Shown here: positions 9,342-19,500 of the stretch, piece after piece | Position numbering within the stretch: the stretch's first letter is position 1 | How the letters are laid out: every line of letters begins with the position of its first letter | Source: Gemmatimonadetes bacterium SCN 70-22 | GTDB lineage: Bacteria > Gemmatimonadota > Gemmatimonadetes > Gemmatimonadales > Gemmatimonadaceae | Direction of reading: 5' to 3' | Length of the DNA: 64,000 bases | Assembly: GCA_001724275.1 (NCBI GenBank) | Contig: MEDZ01000010.1 | Coordinates: 1-64,000, forward strand | Translations under genes and position numbers: made by a program | Notes under the pieces: model-generated | Told to the model about the DNA's origin: nothing | Seen by the model: the letters and a program-made list of their open reading frames with translations, nothing else | Database searches by the model: none

Positions 9342-9920
9342 ATGCCGCGAGCGGTGCCTGATCCCTGGTCGTCGCCCGACCCCATCGATGCCGCAATGTC
9401 GCAGAGCGACCGTCGTGCCCTCGACGCCGTCTTCAGCGACGCCTATCAGGAACTGCGACGCCTGGCGTCGTCGGTACGGGCCAGCGATCCCAACGCGACG
9501 CTGACCCCCACCACACTGGTCAACGAGGCCTGGCTCAAGCTCGCTCGCACCCCGCACGTGGCGAGGACGACTCGCCTTCACTTCAAGCGCATCGCGGCGC
9601 GGGCCATGCGGCAGGTCCTCGTCGAGGCCGCGCGGCGCCGGCAGGCGGAGAAGCGCGGAGGTGGAGCGGCATTCGTGACCTTCGACGAATCGCTGGGAGA
9701 GGAGGAGACCGCGGTCGATGATCTCCTCGCCCTCGACGAGGCGCTGGGCGAGCTCGCGCGCCTGAGCCCCCGGCAGGGAATGCTGGTCGAGGCCCGGTTC
9801 TTCGGCGGGCTGGACTTGCGCGAGACGGCCGAGCTCCTGAGTGTCTCGGAGGCGACCATCGTGCGCGACTGGCGCGCCGCGCGCGCCTGGCTGGCGACGG
9901 AGCTGCGCCGATCCCGTTAG
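9342..9920 (+). CDS. ECF-like RNA polymerase sigma factor (acidobacterial-type subfamily)
   Basis: 192 residues. Region 2 is in DAVFSDAYQELRRLASSVR...TLVNEAWLKL and region 4 in LARLSPRQGMLVEARFFGGLDLRETAELLSVSEATIVRDWRAARAWL, a helix-turn-helix ending in the WRAARAWL pattern of the TIGR02999 subfamily. These sigma factors are usually encoded next to a Ser/Thr kinase, as here: the kinase gene starts 22 bases after the stop. The ATG at 9342 is chosen; a second ATG at 9396 would also give a full domain. There is no anti-sigma gene in the vicinity, so control by the kinase is plausible but inferred. The stop TAG lies in a CGTTAGGC motif. Confidence 0.87.
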   Translation: MPRAVPDPWSSPDPIDAAMSQSDRRALDAVFSDAYQELRRLASSVRASDPNATLTPTTLVNEAWLKLARTPHVARTTRLHFKRIAARAMRQVLVEAARRRQAEKRGGGAAFVTFDESLGEEETAVDDLLALDEALGELARLSPRQGMLVEARFFGGLDLRETAELLSVSEATIVRDWRAARAWLATELRRSR

Positions 9921-9942
9921 GCAGGGGTCGCAAGGAGGCACG

Positions 9943-12582
9943 ATGGATCGTGCGCGTTGGGAACGCGTCCAGGAGCTCTTCCACCAGGCGGTCGACCTGC
10001 CGGTACCGGACCGGGAGGCCTTTCTCGCCAAGGCATGCGGTGGCGACGCCTCGCTGCGCGCGGAGGTGGCGTCGCTGCTGCATGGCGACGCGGACGACGC
10101 GTCGCTCCTCGATGGCGACGTGGGGCGCGTCGCGGTCGCCCTCTTCCCACCCGCTCGCTCCGCACCGGTTCCGCCGCATGCCTTCGGACCCTATCGACTG
10201 GTGCGGCTGCTGGGAGAGGGCGGGATGGGCGTCGTCTACCTGGCGAATCGCGCAGACCTGGGCAGCGAGGCGGCGGTCAAGGTGCTCCGTGATGCGTGGC
10301 TGTCGCCGGCCCGCCGCCAGCGCTTCGTCGCCGAGCAGCGGACCCTGGCGCAGCTGAATCACCCCGCCATCGCCCGGCTCTACGATGCGGGAACGCTCGC
10401 CGACGGGACGCCATGGATCGCGATGGAGCGGGTGGACGGTGCCCCCCTCAACGAGTATTGCCGCCGGCAGCGCTGTACGCTGCGCCAGCGGCTGCAACTC
10501 GTCCGCGCCACGAGCGAGGCGGTCCTCCATGCCCACCAGCATCTCGTGATCCATCGCGACCTCAAGCCGTCGAACGTCTTCGTGCGCGGCGATGGGACGG
10601 TGAAGCTCCTCGACTTCGGGATCGCCAAGCAGCTGGCGGACGACGGCGATGACGACGTGACGCGCACGGTGGCCCCCCCGATGACGCCGGCCTACGCGGC
10701 ACCCGAGCAGGTGACCGGGGAGCGTGTCGGCGTCCACAGCGACGTGTATTCACTGGGCGTGATGCTGTACGAGTTGCTGGCGGGAGTACTCCCATTCGAC
10801 CTCGCGCAACGGACGCCGGCCAGCGCCGAGGCGGTCATCGTTGCCGGAAACCCCGTGCGCCCCTCGCAGCGCGAGGCGCCAGGCCGCGTGGCGGCGACGC
10901 GGGCGGAATGGGACGAGCTGGACGTGCTGTGCTTGACGGCGATGCACCACGATCCCGCCCGTCGCTACCGGTCGGTGGAAGCGCTCCTGCGCGACATCGA
11001 CCACTTCCTCGCCGGTGAGCCGCTGGAGGCGCGTGGCGACTCACTCGGCTACCGCACCGCGAAGTTCCTGCGACGCAACGCCCGCACGGTCGCCGCGACC
11101 AGCGCCGCAGCCGTCGCGCTGGTGGCCCTGGTCGGCTTCTACACGTTGCGCCTGGCGCAGGCGCGTGACGCCGCGCTCGTCGAGTCGGTACGAGCCCAGC
11201 GGATCCAGCGCTTCATGTCGACGCTCTTCCAGGGAGGCGACGAGGCCGCCGGACCCGCCGAGTCGTTGCGCGTGGTCACGCTGCTCGACCAGGGCGTGGC
11301 GGCGGCACGCGCCCTCGACCTGGAGCCCCGAGTGCAGGCCGACCTTTACCAGACGCTCGGCGGGATCTACCGGCAGTTGGGGAAGCTCGGGCGCGCCGAC
11401 TCGCTCCTGTCCACCGGACTGGCGCAATGGCGGCGCGTGGCCGGGGAAGCGAGCGCGGAGGCGGGGCGGGCGATGGTGGCGCTGGGCGATCTCAGGACCG
11501 CGCAGGCGCGCTACGACGAGGGAGAGCAGCTGCTGCGCGCGGGGATCGCAACACTGGCGCGCTCGCGCAATTCCGGCGCTCCGGACCTGGTCGAGGCCCA
11601 CACGGCACTGGGTAGGGCACTGGTCGAGCGTGGAGAACACACCCGCGCCATCGCTGCGCTCGACTCCGTGGTGGCGCGGTTGCGCGATCGTCCCGATGGG
11701 CGGCGGGAGCTGCACGAGGCCCTTGGCGAGCTGGCGAATGCCCACTTCTATGCGGGAGACTACGATGTCGCCGATTCGCTCAATCGCCGGGTGCTGGCGA
11801 TGACACGCGCCCTCTACGGCGAACGCCACCCGCGCGTGGCCGAGGACCTCATGAATCTCGGGGCGACCCAGCAGGAACGCGGCCACTACAAGGAGGCGGA
11901 GCAGTACTTCCGCGAGGCGCTGGCCATCAGCAGCGCGTTCTATGGCGAAGACCACTACCGGACGGCGGGCAACCTGACGTACCTGGGACGATCGCTTCTC
12001 TTCCAGAACCGCTACGCCGACGCACGCCAGCCGTTCGAACGGGCCCTCGCCATCCGTGAACGGGTCTTTGGCGCGTGGCACCCGAACGTGGCCAACACGC
12101 TGAACGAACTGGGGAGCCTGGCCATGCGCGAGGAACGCTACGAAGTCGCGGCCAGGGCTTTCACGCGGGTCCGCGCCATCTACCAGCGTGCCTATCCGGG
12201 GCGCAACTACCGCACGGGGGTGGCGACGGGGAACCTTGCCGACACGTATCTCTACCGGAAGGACTACCGTCGGGCCGAGGCGCTCTACCGCGAGGCGCTG
12301 GACATCTACATCGCTTCGCAGGGACCGGCGCACCTGAACACCGGCATCGGCTACATCAAGCTGGGGCGCTGCCTGCTCCGCAGCGGGCGGTTTGCCGCGG
12401 CGGTCTCGGAGTCCGAGCGCGGCTTCGCGATCGTGGCGAAGATCGCGAGTCCGGACGTGAGCTACTTGCAGGCGGCACGCCTGGACCTGTCGCTGGCGCT
12501 TGATTCGTTAGGCAGGGGCGAGGAGGCCGCACGCTACCGAGCCGAGCGAGAGCGGTATCTCCCCAGGCCCGCGGCGAAGTGA
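9943..12582 (+). CDS. Transmembrane Ser/Thr protein kinase with TPR sensor domain
   Basis: 879 residues with ribosome-binding site AAGGAGG. The cytoplasmic kinase domain has the Gly loop GEGGMG near residue 91, the catalytic Lys in AAVKVL near 112, HRDLKPSN near 204 and DFG near 224. One membrane helix follows at about 385-405 (VALVALVGFYTL). The rest is a run of tetratricopeptide repeats, several with the AL.I.....G..H sequence of kinesin-light-chain-type TPRs, expected on the periplasmic side. Together with the sigma factor gene upstream this is a typical sigma/kinase signalling pair in Acidobacteria-like and Gemmatimonadota-like genomes. The partner and the signal are unknown. One TTA codon lies at 12508. 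Confidence 0.92.
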   Translation: MDRARWERVQELFHQAVDLPVPDREAFLAKACGGDASLRAEVASLLHGDADDASLLDGDVGRVAVALFPPARSAPVPPHAFGPYRLVRLLGEGGMGVVYLANRADLGSEAAVKVLRDAWLSPARRQRFVAEQRTLAQLNHPAIARLYDAGTLADGTPWIAMERVDGAPLNEYCRRQRCTLRQRLQLVRATSEAVLHAHQHLVIHRDLKPSNVFVRGDGTVKLLDFGIAKQLADDGDDDVTRTVAPPMTPAYAAPEQVTGERVGVHSDVYSLGVMLYELLAGVLPFDLAQRTPASAEAVIVAGNPVRPSQREAPGRVAATRAEWDELDVLCLTAMHHDPARRYRSVEALLRDIDHFLAGEPLEARGDSLGYRTAKFLRRNARTVAATSAAAVALVALVGFYTLRLAQARDAALVESVRAQRIQRFMSTLFQGGDEAAGPAESLRVVTLLDQGVAAARALDLEPRVQADLYQTLGGIYRQLGKLGRADSLLSTGLAQWRRVAGEASAEAGRAMVALGDLRTAQARYDEGEQLLRAGIATLARSRNSGAPDLVEAHTALGRALVERGEHTRAIAALDSVVARLRDRPDGRRELHEALGELANAHFYAGDYDVADSLNRRVLAMTRALYGERHPRVAEDLMNLGATQQERGHYKEAEQYFREALAISSAFYGEDHYRTAGNLTYLGRSLLFQNRYADARQPFERALAIRERVFGAWHPNVANTLNELGSLAMREERYEVAARAFTRVRAIYQRAYPGRNYRTGVATGNLADTYLYRKDYRRAEALYREALDIYIASQGPAHLNTGIGYIKLGRCLLRSGRFAAAVSESERGFAIVAKIASPDVSYLQAARLDLSLALDSLGRGEEAARYRAERERYLPRPAAK

Positions 12583-12624
12583 AGACGCCAGGGCGAACGA
12601 TCCGCGCCTGGCGCCTCACCCTCA

Positions 12625-12645
12625 CCCGGTGTCCCCCCCACCGGG
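12625..12645. terminator. Hairpin between convergent kinase and barrel genes
   Basis: CCCGGTG-(7 bases)-CACCGGG lies in the 110-base gap between two convergent genes and is followed by pyrimidine-rich sequence. A 15-base direct repeat, tacttccctcccgcc with one variant, is at about 12679-12708. Confidence 0.4.
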
Positions 12646-12692
12646 CGCTCCCCCCTCCCCGCCCAGGCCCCTCCCGCCCACTTCCCTCCCGC

Positions 12693-13274
12693 CTACTTCC
12701 CTCCCGCCAAGCCGAAGGTCACGCCCAGGTTGAGCGTCGACGCCCCGGCGCCAGCATCGGCGTACAGCGCTAGGCGCGGCTTGTAGAAGTAGCGAATCCC
12801 AGCCCGCCCAATGAAGTAGATCCCGCTCGAGTAGTCGCCGGCCCAGTCGGTGCTCACGCTGCTGTTGCCGAGCCCGAGCCCAAGGAACGGATCGATCTTC
12901 GGATTCCCCGCCACGTTGAAGTGGTAGTTGGCCGTCACGCCGATGTTGATGTAACGGAAGTCGTAGTCGACACCGACATAGCGGTTGTTGTAGTTCCAGA
13001 AATCGACGCTGGCCTGAATTCCCAGCACGCCGTTGCCCAGGTCGGGGAGCTGTTTCACGGCGCGTTCGAAGCGCCCGCCGATGGCCATGCCCGCCTCACC
13101 GATCCCCCCGAGCCCGATGGTCGGACCCACGTCGGTGTAGCCGCTGGTGAAGTGACGAGGCGAGGCGCCAGCCCCCGCCCCCGCCCCCTGTGCCCCGAGC
13201 GAGGAGGTCAGGACGGCGGCGGCCAGGGCGATGATGGGGACGGCGGCGCGAGGGGACATCACAAGGGAATGCAT
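12693..13274 (-). CDS. Outer-membrane beta-barrel protein
   Basis: 193 residues, with a good ribosome-binding site (AGGAGG) just upstream of the ATG at 13274. Signal peptide: AVPIIALAAAVLTSSLGAQG. The mature protein shows alternating strands such as NRYVGVDYDFRYINIGVTANYHF, FLGLGLGNSSVS and SGIYFIGRAGIRYFY, and ends ASTLNLGVTFGLAGGK, typical of small porin-like barrels. Function unknown. It is divergent from the UPF0182 gene. Confidence 0.8.
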   Translation of the reverse strand: MHSLVMSPRAAVPIIALAAAVLTSSLGAQGAGAGAGASPRHFTSGYTDVGPTIGLGGIGEAGMAIGGRFERAVKQLPDLGNGVLGIQASVDFWNYNNRYVGVDYDFRYINIGVTANYHFNVAGNPKIDPFLGLGLGNSSVSTDWAGDYSSGIYFIGRAGIRYFYKPRLALYADAGAGASTLNLGVTFGLAGGK

Positions 13275-13497
13275 GGGGCCTCCTGGTGGGGTGTGGTGGG
13301 GTTTGCCGGGATGTCCGAGCCATTCGAGCGACTCTCTTCGCGCCGCATTGCGCAAAGCCGGCGCTCCGACAGTCATGACTCCGTCCCCGGTCAACCCTTG
13401 AGCTTCCGCGCACGGGGGGCGATGCTGAACGGACTGCTCCACGCCTGCGCCCGGATGCCGCGGGCGCGCCCCGCGTCCCGACACCCCGAGGCTCCCC

Positions 13498-16224
13498 GTG
13501 CCACGAGGCCGCGCCCCCTTGGTGATCGCCATCGCGATCGCCTTCGTCGTCTTCATCCTCGCCCCCACCCTCGCCGGCTTCTTCGTCGACCTCTGGTGGT
13601 TCCGCGAGGTGGGGTACGACGTCGTCTTCGTCCGGACCCTCGTCACCCGGCTCCTCCTCTTCCTCGCCGGCGCGCTGCTGGCGGGGGCGATGATGTACCT
13701 CAACCTCACGATCGCCCTCCGCGGCGTTGCCCCCGAACCGATGGTGGTGCAGGCGGGGGACTCGGTCCGCACCATCGATGTCGGCGCCGTCGGGCTCCGG
13801 ATGCGCCGCCCCATCGCACTCCTCTTCGCCTTCTTCACGGGCATCGGCGTGAGCGGGACGTGGAGCACGGTGCTGCAGGCGATCCACGGGACGTCGTTCG
13901 CCGCGCAGGACCCGGTGTTCGGGCGCGACATCGGGTGGTACGTCTTCACCCTCCCCGCCATCGCGACGCTCCTCGCCGTCCTGACGAGCCTCGTCGTCTT
14001 CACCCTGTTCGTCGTCGTCCCCACCTACTTCTTCCGCCGCGACATCATCGTCCTCCCCAACCGGCTCCGCATCGAGCCGTCGGCCCAGTTGCACCTGGCG
14101 ATCCTCCTCGCGGCCTACTTCGTCCTGGCCGCGCTCCGCCTCTGGCTGGTCGACAGCGCCGCCCTCCTCCAGTCGACGACCGGCCCGCTGGTGGGCGCCA
14201 GCTACACCGACCTGCACGCGACGCTCCCCGCCCTCCGCGTCTCGGCGTTCGCCGCCGTGGCGGCGGCGATCCTCCTGGTCGTCGGCGCGCTCCGGCGACA
14301 GCTGGGGTGGTTCGGCTTCCTCGCGATCGGGAGCTACCTCCTGGTCGCGGTGGTGGGGCGCGGGGTCGTCCCGGCGCTCGTCCAGAAGCTCGTCGTCGCC
14401 CCGACGGAGCTCACGCGCGAGACCCCCTTCCTGGCCCGCCACATCGAGGCGACGCGCCGCGCCTGGGGGCTCGACCGCGTGGAGGTGCGCGACCTGGAGG
14501 GCGAGCCGAACCTGACGATGGAGAAGATCCGCGCCAACGCCGCCACCATCGAGAACGTCCGCCTCTGGGACCGCGGCCCCCTGCTGCGCACCTTCGGCCA
14601 GCTGCAAGAGATCCGCACCTACTACGACTTCGTCCAGGTGGACGACGACCGCTACTGGATCGACGGGCGCTACCGGCAGGTCCTCCTCTCGCCGCGCGAG
14701 CTCAACGTCGCCTCGCTCCCCACCCGCACCTTCATCAACGAGCACCTGACCTTCACCCACGGCATGGGGCTCACCATGAGCCCGGTCAACCAGGTCACCA
14801 CGCAGGGGCTCCCGGTCCTCTTCATCAAGGACCTCCCGCCGTCGGCCACCGGGTCGCTCAAGGTCACCCGCCCGCAGATCTACTACGGCGAGATGGCCAA
14901 CGAGTACGTCTTCACCGGGACCCGCCAGCGGGAGTTCGACTACCCGGCGGGCGACGAGAACGTCTACGCGACCTACAACGGGAAAGGTGGCGTGCGGGTG
15001 GGGAACGTCCTCCGCCGCCTGGTCCTCGCGATGCACTTCGGGTCGGCGAAGATCCTCCTCTCGGGCGACATCACGGGCGACAGCCGCATCCTGTACCATC
15101 GCAACATCGGCGAACGGGTGCGGAAGGCGCTCCCCTTCCTCACCCTCGACCGCGATCCGTACCTCGTCGTGACCCCCGAGGGGACGCTCAAGTGGATGCA
15201 GGACGCCTACACGACCACGTCGCGCTACCCCTACTCGTACCGCGGCCCGGACAACGCCACCTACATGCGCAACAGCGTCAAGGTGGTGGTCGACGCCTAC
15301 GACGGGACGCTCGAGGCCTATGCGGCCGATCCGGACGACCCGGTGCTCAAGACCTGGAGCGCCGCCTTCCCCGGGATCTTCCGCCCGCTCGCGGAGATGG
15401 GCGACGACCTGCGCGCCCACATCCGCTACCCGGACGACCTGTTCCGCACCCAGGCGGCGCTCTACACCACCTACCACATGGACCAGGCGGAGGAGTTCTA
15501 CCACCGCGAGGACCAGTGGCAGATCCCGGTGGTGAACCCGGGCGAGGAGAGCGTGCCGTACATGCGGCACATCGTCATGCGCCTCCCCGACGAGCCGGAC
15601 GCCGAGTTCATCTACATGGCGCCGTTCACCCCGCGGGGGAAGGACAACCTGGCAGCGTGGATCGTGGCGCGGAACGACGGGGCAAACTACGGAAAGCTGC
15701 GCGTGTACCGCTTCCCGCGGCAGTCGCTCGTCTTCGGTCCGCGGCAGATCGAGAACCGCATCAACCAGGACACCGAGATCGCGCGCCAGGTCTCGCTGTG
15801 GGACCAGCGCGGGTCGCAGGTCATCCGGGGCGACCTGCTCGTGATCCCGATCGAGGAGGCGCTGCTGTACGTGCAGCCGCTCTACCTGCAGGCCGAGGGG
15901 GGGCGCATCCCCGAGCTCAAGCGCGTCCTGGTGGCGTACGAGAACCAGGTGGTGATGCGCGAGACGCTGGAGCAGGCGCTGCAGGCGCTGTTCGCCGGCG
16001 GTGGCGATGTCCCGGTGGCACGCGCCGTCCCGGTCACCCCCGAGGCGGCCGCACCCGCGGGGGCGCCGTCGCAGGCGAGCGCGGCACTCCAGCAGATGCT
16101 GCAGGAGGCGCGGCGGCTGTACCAGAGTGCCATCGAGGCGCAGCGCGAGGGCGACTGGGCACGCTACGGCGAGGAGATGCGGCGCCTGGGCGAGCTGCTG
16201 GAGCGGATCGGCCGCGAGGAGTGA
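13498..16224 (+). CDS. UPF0182 family integral membrane protein
   Basis: 908 residues from a GTG start. The N-terminal third holds about seven hydrophobic helices. The large C-terminal soluble region carries family landmarks: FVQVDDDRYWIDGRYRQVLLS, RTFINEHLTFTHGMG, YYGEMANEYVFTGTRQREFDYP and LVIPIEEALLYVQPLYLQAE. This matches COG1615/UPF0182, a widespread family of about 900-990 residues without an established function. The C-terminal tail (last 60 residues) is Ala/Gln-rich and probably a coiled coil. No partner gene is nearby, and a tandem repeat array follows the stop. Confidence 0.92.
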   Translation: MPRGRAPLVIAIAIAFVVFILAPTLAGFFVDLWWFREVGYDVVFVRTLVTRLLLFLAGALLAGAMMYLNLTIALRGVAPEPMVVQAGDSVRTIDVGAVGLRMRRPIALLFAFFTGIGVSGTWSTVLQAIHGTSFAAQDPVFGRDIGWYVFTLPAIATLLAVLTSLVVFTLFVVVPTYFFRRDIIVLPNRLRIEPSAQLHLAILLAAYFVLAALRLWLVDSAALLQSTTGPLVGASYTDLHATLPALRVSAFAAVAAAILLVVGALRRQLGWFGFLAIGSYLLVAVVGRGVVPALVQKLVVAPTELTRETPFLARHIEATRRAWGLDRVEVRDLEGEPNLTMEKIRANAATIENVRLWDRGPLLRTFGQLQEIRTYYDFVQVDDDRYWIDGRYRQVLLSPRELNVASLPTRTFINEHLTFTHGMGLTMSPVNQVTTQGLPVLFIKDLPPSATGSLKVTRPQIYYGEMANEYVFTGTRQREFDYPAGDENVYATYNGKGGVRVGNVLRRLVLAMHFGSAKILLSGDITGDSRILYHRNIGERVRKALPFLTLDRDPYLVVTPEGTLKWMQDAYTTTSRYPYSYRGPDNATYMRNSVKVVVDAYDGTLEAYAADPDDPVLKTWSAAFPGIFRPLAEMGDDLRAHIRYPDDLFRTQAALYTTYHMDQAEEFYHREDQWQIPVVNPGEESVPYMRHIVMRLPDEPDAEFIYMAPFTPRGKDNLAAWIVARNDGANYGKLRVYRFPRQSLVFGPRQIENRINQDTEIARQVSLWDQRGSQVIRGDLLVIPIEEALLYVQPLYLQAEGGRIPELKRVLVAYENQVVMRETLEQALQALFAGGGDVPVARAVPVTPEAAAPAGAPSQASAALQQMLQEARRLYQSAIEAQREGDWARYGEEMRRLGELLERIGREE

Positions 16225-16304
16225 GCGAACGCGCAGAGCCGCGAACGCGCAGAGCCGCGAACGCACAACGCCGCGAACGCGCGAAGCCGCGAACGCGCGA
16301 AGCC
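16225..16304. repeat. Tandem repeat, five units of 16 bp
   Basis: The unit gcgaacgcgcagagcc is repeated five times without spacer starting at the stop codon region of the UPF0182 gene; units 3-5 carry a few substitutions. The remaining bases to 16500 contain only low-information GC-rich sequence and the start context of the next gene. Confidence 0.85.
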
Positions 16305-16500
16305 GCCCAATCGCCGAGGTCCTGATCCAGATTCGCGCTGACCGGCATCCCGGCTCCCGCCGGGTGCCACGTCAGCGCGCGCTCATCCCTCGACCGTCGC
16401 CACCCCCGGGGGAGAACGTCTCTCCGCATCCCTGCGTAGTCTAGAAGGCCCCCAAGGCATCTCCCTCGACTCACCCCCCCACCCCAACCCCCACCTTCGC

Positions 16501-19500
16501 ATGTATTCTCACGTTCGCAGGTCCGGCACTTCGCGATGGCGCGACGTCGCTCGCGCCTCCCTCGCGGCTGCCCTCCTTGCCTCGACGCTGACGCCCCTCG
16601 CGGGCGGCGCCCAGGCGCGCCCCGCCGGCGTTCGCGCCCAGGCCCCGCTTCCACCGCTCCCGGCGATGACGGTCGACTCGTCGCTCTTCAACGCGCTTCG
16701 CTGGCGTGAGGTGGGACCGGCGCGCGGCGGGCGCTCGGTGGCCGTGGCCGGCTCGGCGCAGCGCCCGCTGGAATACTGGATGGGGACCACCGGCGGTGGC
16801 GTCTACAAGACCACCGATGGCGGGATGAACTGGCAGCCGGTCACCGACCGCTACTTCGGCGGGACGATCGGCGCCATCGCCGTCGACCACCAGGATCCCG
16901 ACGTCGTCTGGGTGGGAGGGGGCGAGACCGACATTCGCGGCAACACCTCCCACGGCGACGGCCTCTGGAAGACGACCAACGGCGGACGCACGTGGCAGAT
17001 GCTCGGCTTCCGCGACGAGTACATCTCCACCATCCGCATTCACCCGACCAACCCCGACGTCGCCTACATCGGCGTCTTCGGCGATGTCTTCAAGGCGACC
17101 CCGAACCGCGGCATCTACAAGACCACCGACGGCGGGAAGACCTTCAGCAAGATCCTCTTCGTCAACGACTCGGCGGGGGTGATCGACATCGCCATGGACG
17201 TGACCAACCCCGAGGTGCTCTACGTCGCCATGTGGCAGGCGTGGCGTGCGCCGTGGGGGATGTCGTCGGGGGGCGTGCACTCGGGGATCTACAAGACCAC
17301 CGACGGCGGCGCCTCGTGGCACAACCTCGTGAAGGAGTCCAAGGGACTTCCGCAGGGGGTCATCGGGAAGGTCGGGCTGGCCGTGTCGCCGGTGAACCCG
17401 CGGCTGGTCTGGGCGCTCATCGAGCACGACTCGGGGGGCGTGTACCGGTCGAGCGACGCCGGGGCCACTTGGCAGTACATCAACCGCGAGCGGAAGCTGC
17501 GCCAGCGCGCCTGGTACTACTCGCAGATCTACGCCGACACCAAGGACACCAACATCGTCTACGGGCTCAACGTCGGCTTCTTCCGGTCGAATGACGGCGG
17601 GAAGACGTTCCCGGCGTCGATCAACCCGCCGCACGGCGACAACCACGACCTGTGGATCGCCCCGAACGACAACCAGCGGATGGTGCAGGGAAACGACGGC
17701 GGGGCGAATGTGTCGTTCACCGCGGGACGCACGTGGACCGACCAGGAGTTCCCGACGGCGCAGTTCTACCATGTCTCGACCACCAACGAGTGGCCGTACA
17801 AGATCTGCGGGGCGCAGCAGGACAACTCCACGCTCTGCGGCCCGTCGCGCAAGCAGGGGACCATCGAGATCTCCGACTGGTACGACGCGGGCGGCTGCGA
17901 GTCGGGGTACATCGCGGCGCACCCGCTCAAGCCCAACGTGACGTTCGCCGGCTGCTATGGCGGCAACCTCGATCGCAAGGATCGCGAGACCGGCTTCACG
18001 CGCGACGTGACCGTGTATCCGCGCAACCCGATGGGGCACTCGTCCGAGGACATCAAGGTCCGCTTCCAGTGGACCTTCCCCATCGTCTTCTCGCGGCACA
18101 ACCCGAACGTCCTCTACGCCGCCGGTTCGCAGCTCTTCCGTTCCACCAACGAGGGGGAGAGCTGGACCGCCGTCTCGCCCGAGCTGGCGCGGCGCGACCC
18201 GAAGACCATGGGCCCCTCGGGCGGCCCGATCACCAGGGACCAGACCGGCGTCGAGACGTACGGGCTGATCTTCGCCTTCGACGAGTCGCCGGTCACGCCG
18301 GGGCTTCTCTGGGCGGGGACCGACGACGGCTACATCTGGATCTCGCACAACAACGGGGTGAAGTGGGAGAACGTGACGCCGAAGGACATCGGCGACTTCA
18401 CCCGCATCAGCATCATCGAACCGTCGCGCTACGCGGCGGGGACGGCGTACGTGGCGGCCAACCGCTACGCGCTGGGCGACAAGCAGCCGATCTTCTACAA
18501 GACCACGGACTACGGCAAGACGTGGGTGAAGATCGTCAACGGGATCAAGCCCGATCACTTCGCCCGCACCATCCGCGAGGATCCCGTGCGTCGTGGCCTC
18601 CTGTTCGCGGGGACCGAGCGCGGCGTGTACGTCTCGTTCGATGACGGGCAGGACTGGCAGTGGCTGCAGAAGAACCTCCCGCTCGTCCCCGTGCACGACA
18701 TCGCCGTCAAGGACAACGACGTGATCCTGGCGACGCACGGGCGGTCGTTCTGGGTCATGGACGACATCTCGGCGCTCCGGCAGTACCAGCCGGCCCTCGC
18801 CGACAAGGGGGCGCACCTGTTCAAGCCGGCCGACGCCTACCGCACGCAGTGGAGCGGCGGCTTCGGGGGGGGCGGGCGTGGCGGCGCCTCGCAGGTCGGG
18901 GCCAACCCGCCCTCGGGGGCCATCGTCTACTACACGCTCAAGTCGCCCAACCAGAAGGTGACGCTCGACTTCATGGACGCGAAGGGCGAGGTGATCCAGT
19001 CGTTCACCAGCGAGCTGGACCCCGACGCGGCCGCCGACAGCGTCCGCCAGGAGCAACTGCGGGCCGCGCGCCTCGATTCGCTGGTGCGCGCCGGCGTGCC
19101 GCGCGACAGCGCCACGCGCCTCGTGCGCGCCCCGGGCGCGCCGGGAGGCGCCGGCGGCTTCGGCCGCGGCGCGCGCCCCCGCGTCCCCAACCGCGCGGGG
19201 CTCAACACGTTCTCGTGGAACCTGCGCTACCCCGACGCGGTCTCGTTCGACAACCTCATCATGTGGGCCGCCAGCACCACCGGCCCCGTCGCCCCGCCGG
19301 GGACCTACGCCGTGAAGCTGACGGTGAACGGCGAGAGCCAGTCGCAGCGCTTCCTGGTCAAGAAGGACCCGCGCGGCACCGCGACCGACGCCGACCTGCA
19401 GGAGCAGTTCCGCCTCCTCATCGCCATCCGCGACAAGACCACGGAGGCCAACAATGCCGTGCGCATGGTGCGCAACATGCGCTGGAACGTGAACGACCGG

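Noticed and set aside
13096-16266. Very long open frames on the strand opposite known genes, e.g. 13096-16266 (-), 27087-30140 (-), 52815-55442 (-)
   Set aside because: They mirror UPF0182, amidohydrolase/kinase and ATPase genes. High GC at third positions keeps antisense frames open; their proteins are low-complexity (Arg/Ala/Gly/Pro or His-rich) and match no family.
16225-16304. CRISPR-like array
   Set aside because: Units are contiguous with no spacers and no cas genes occur.
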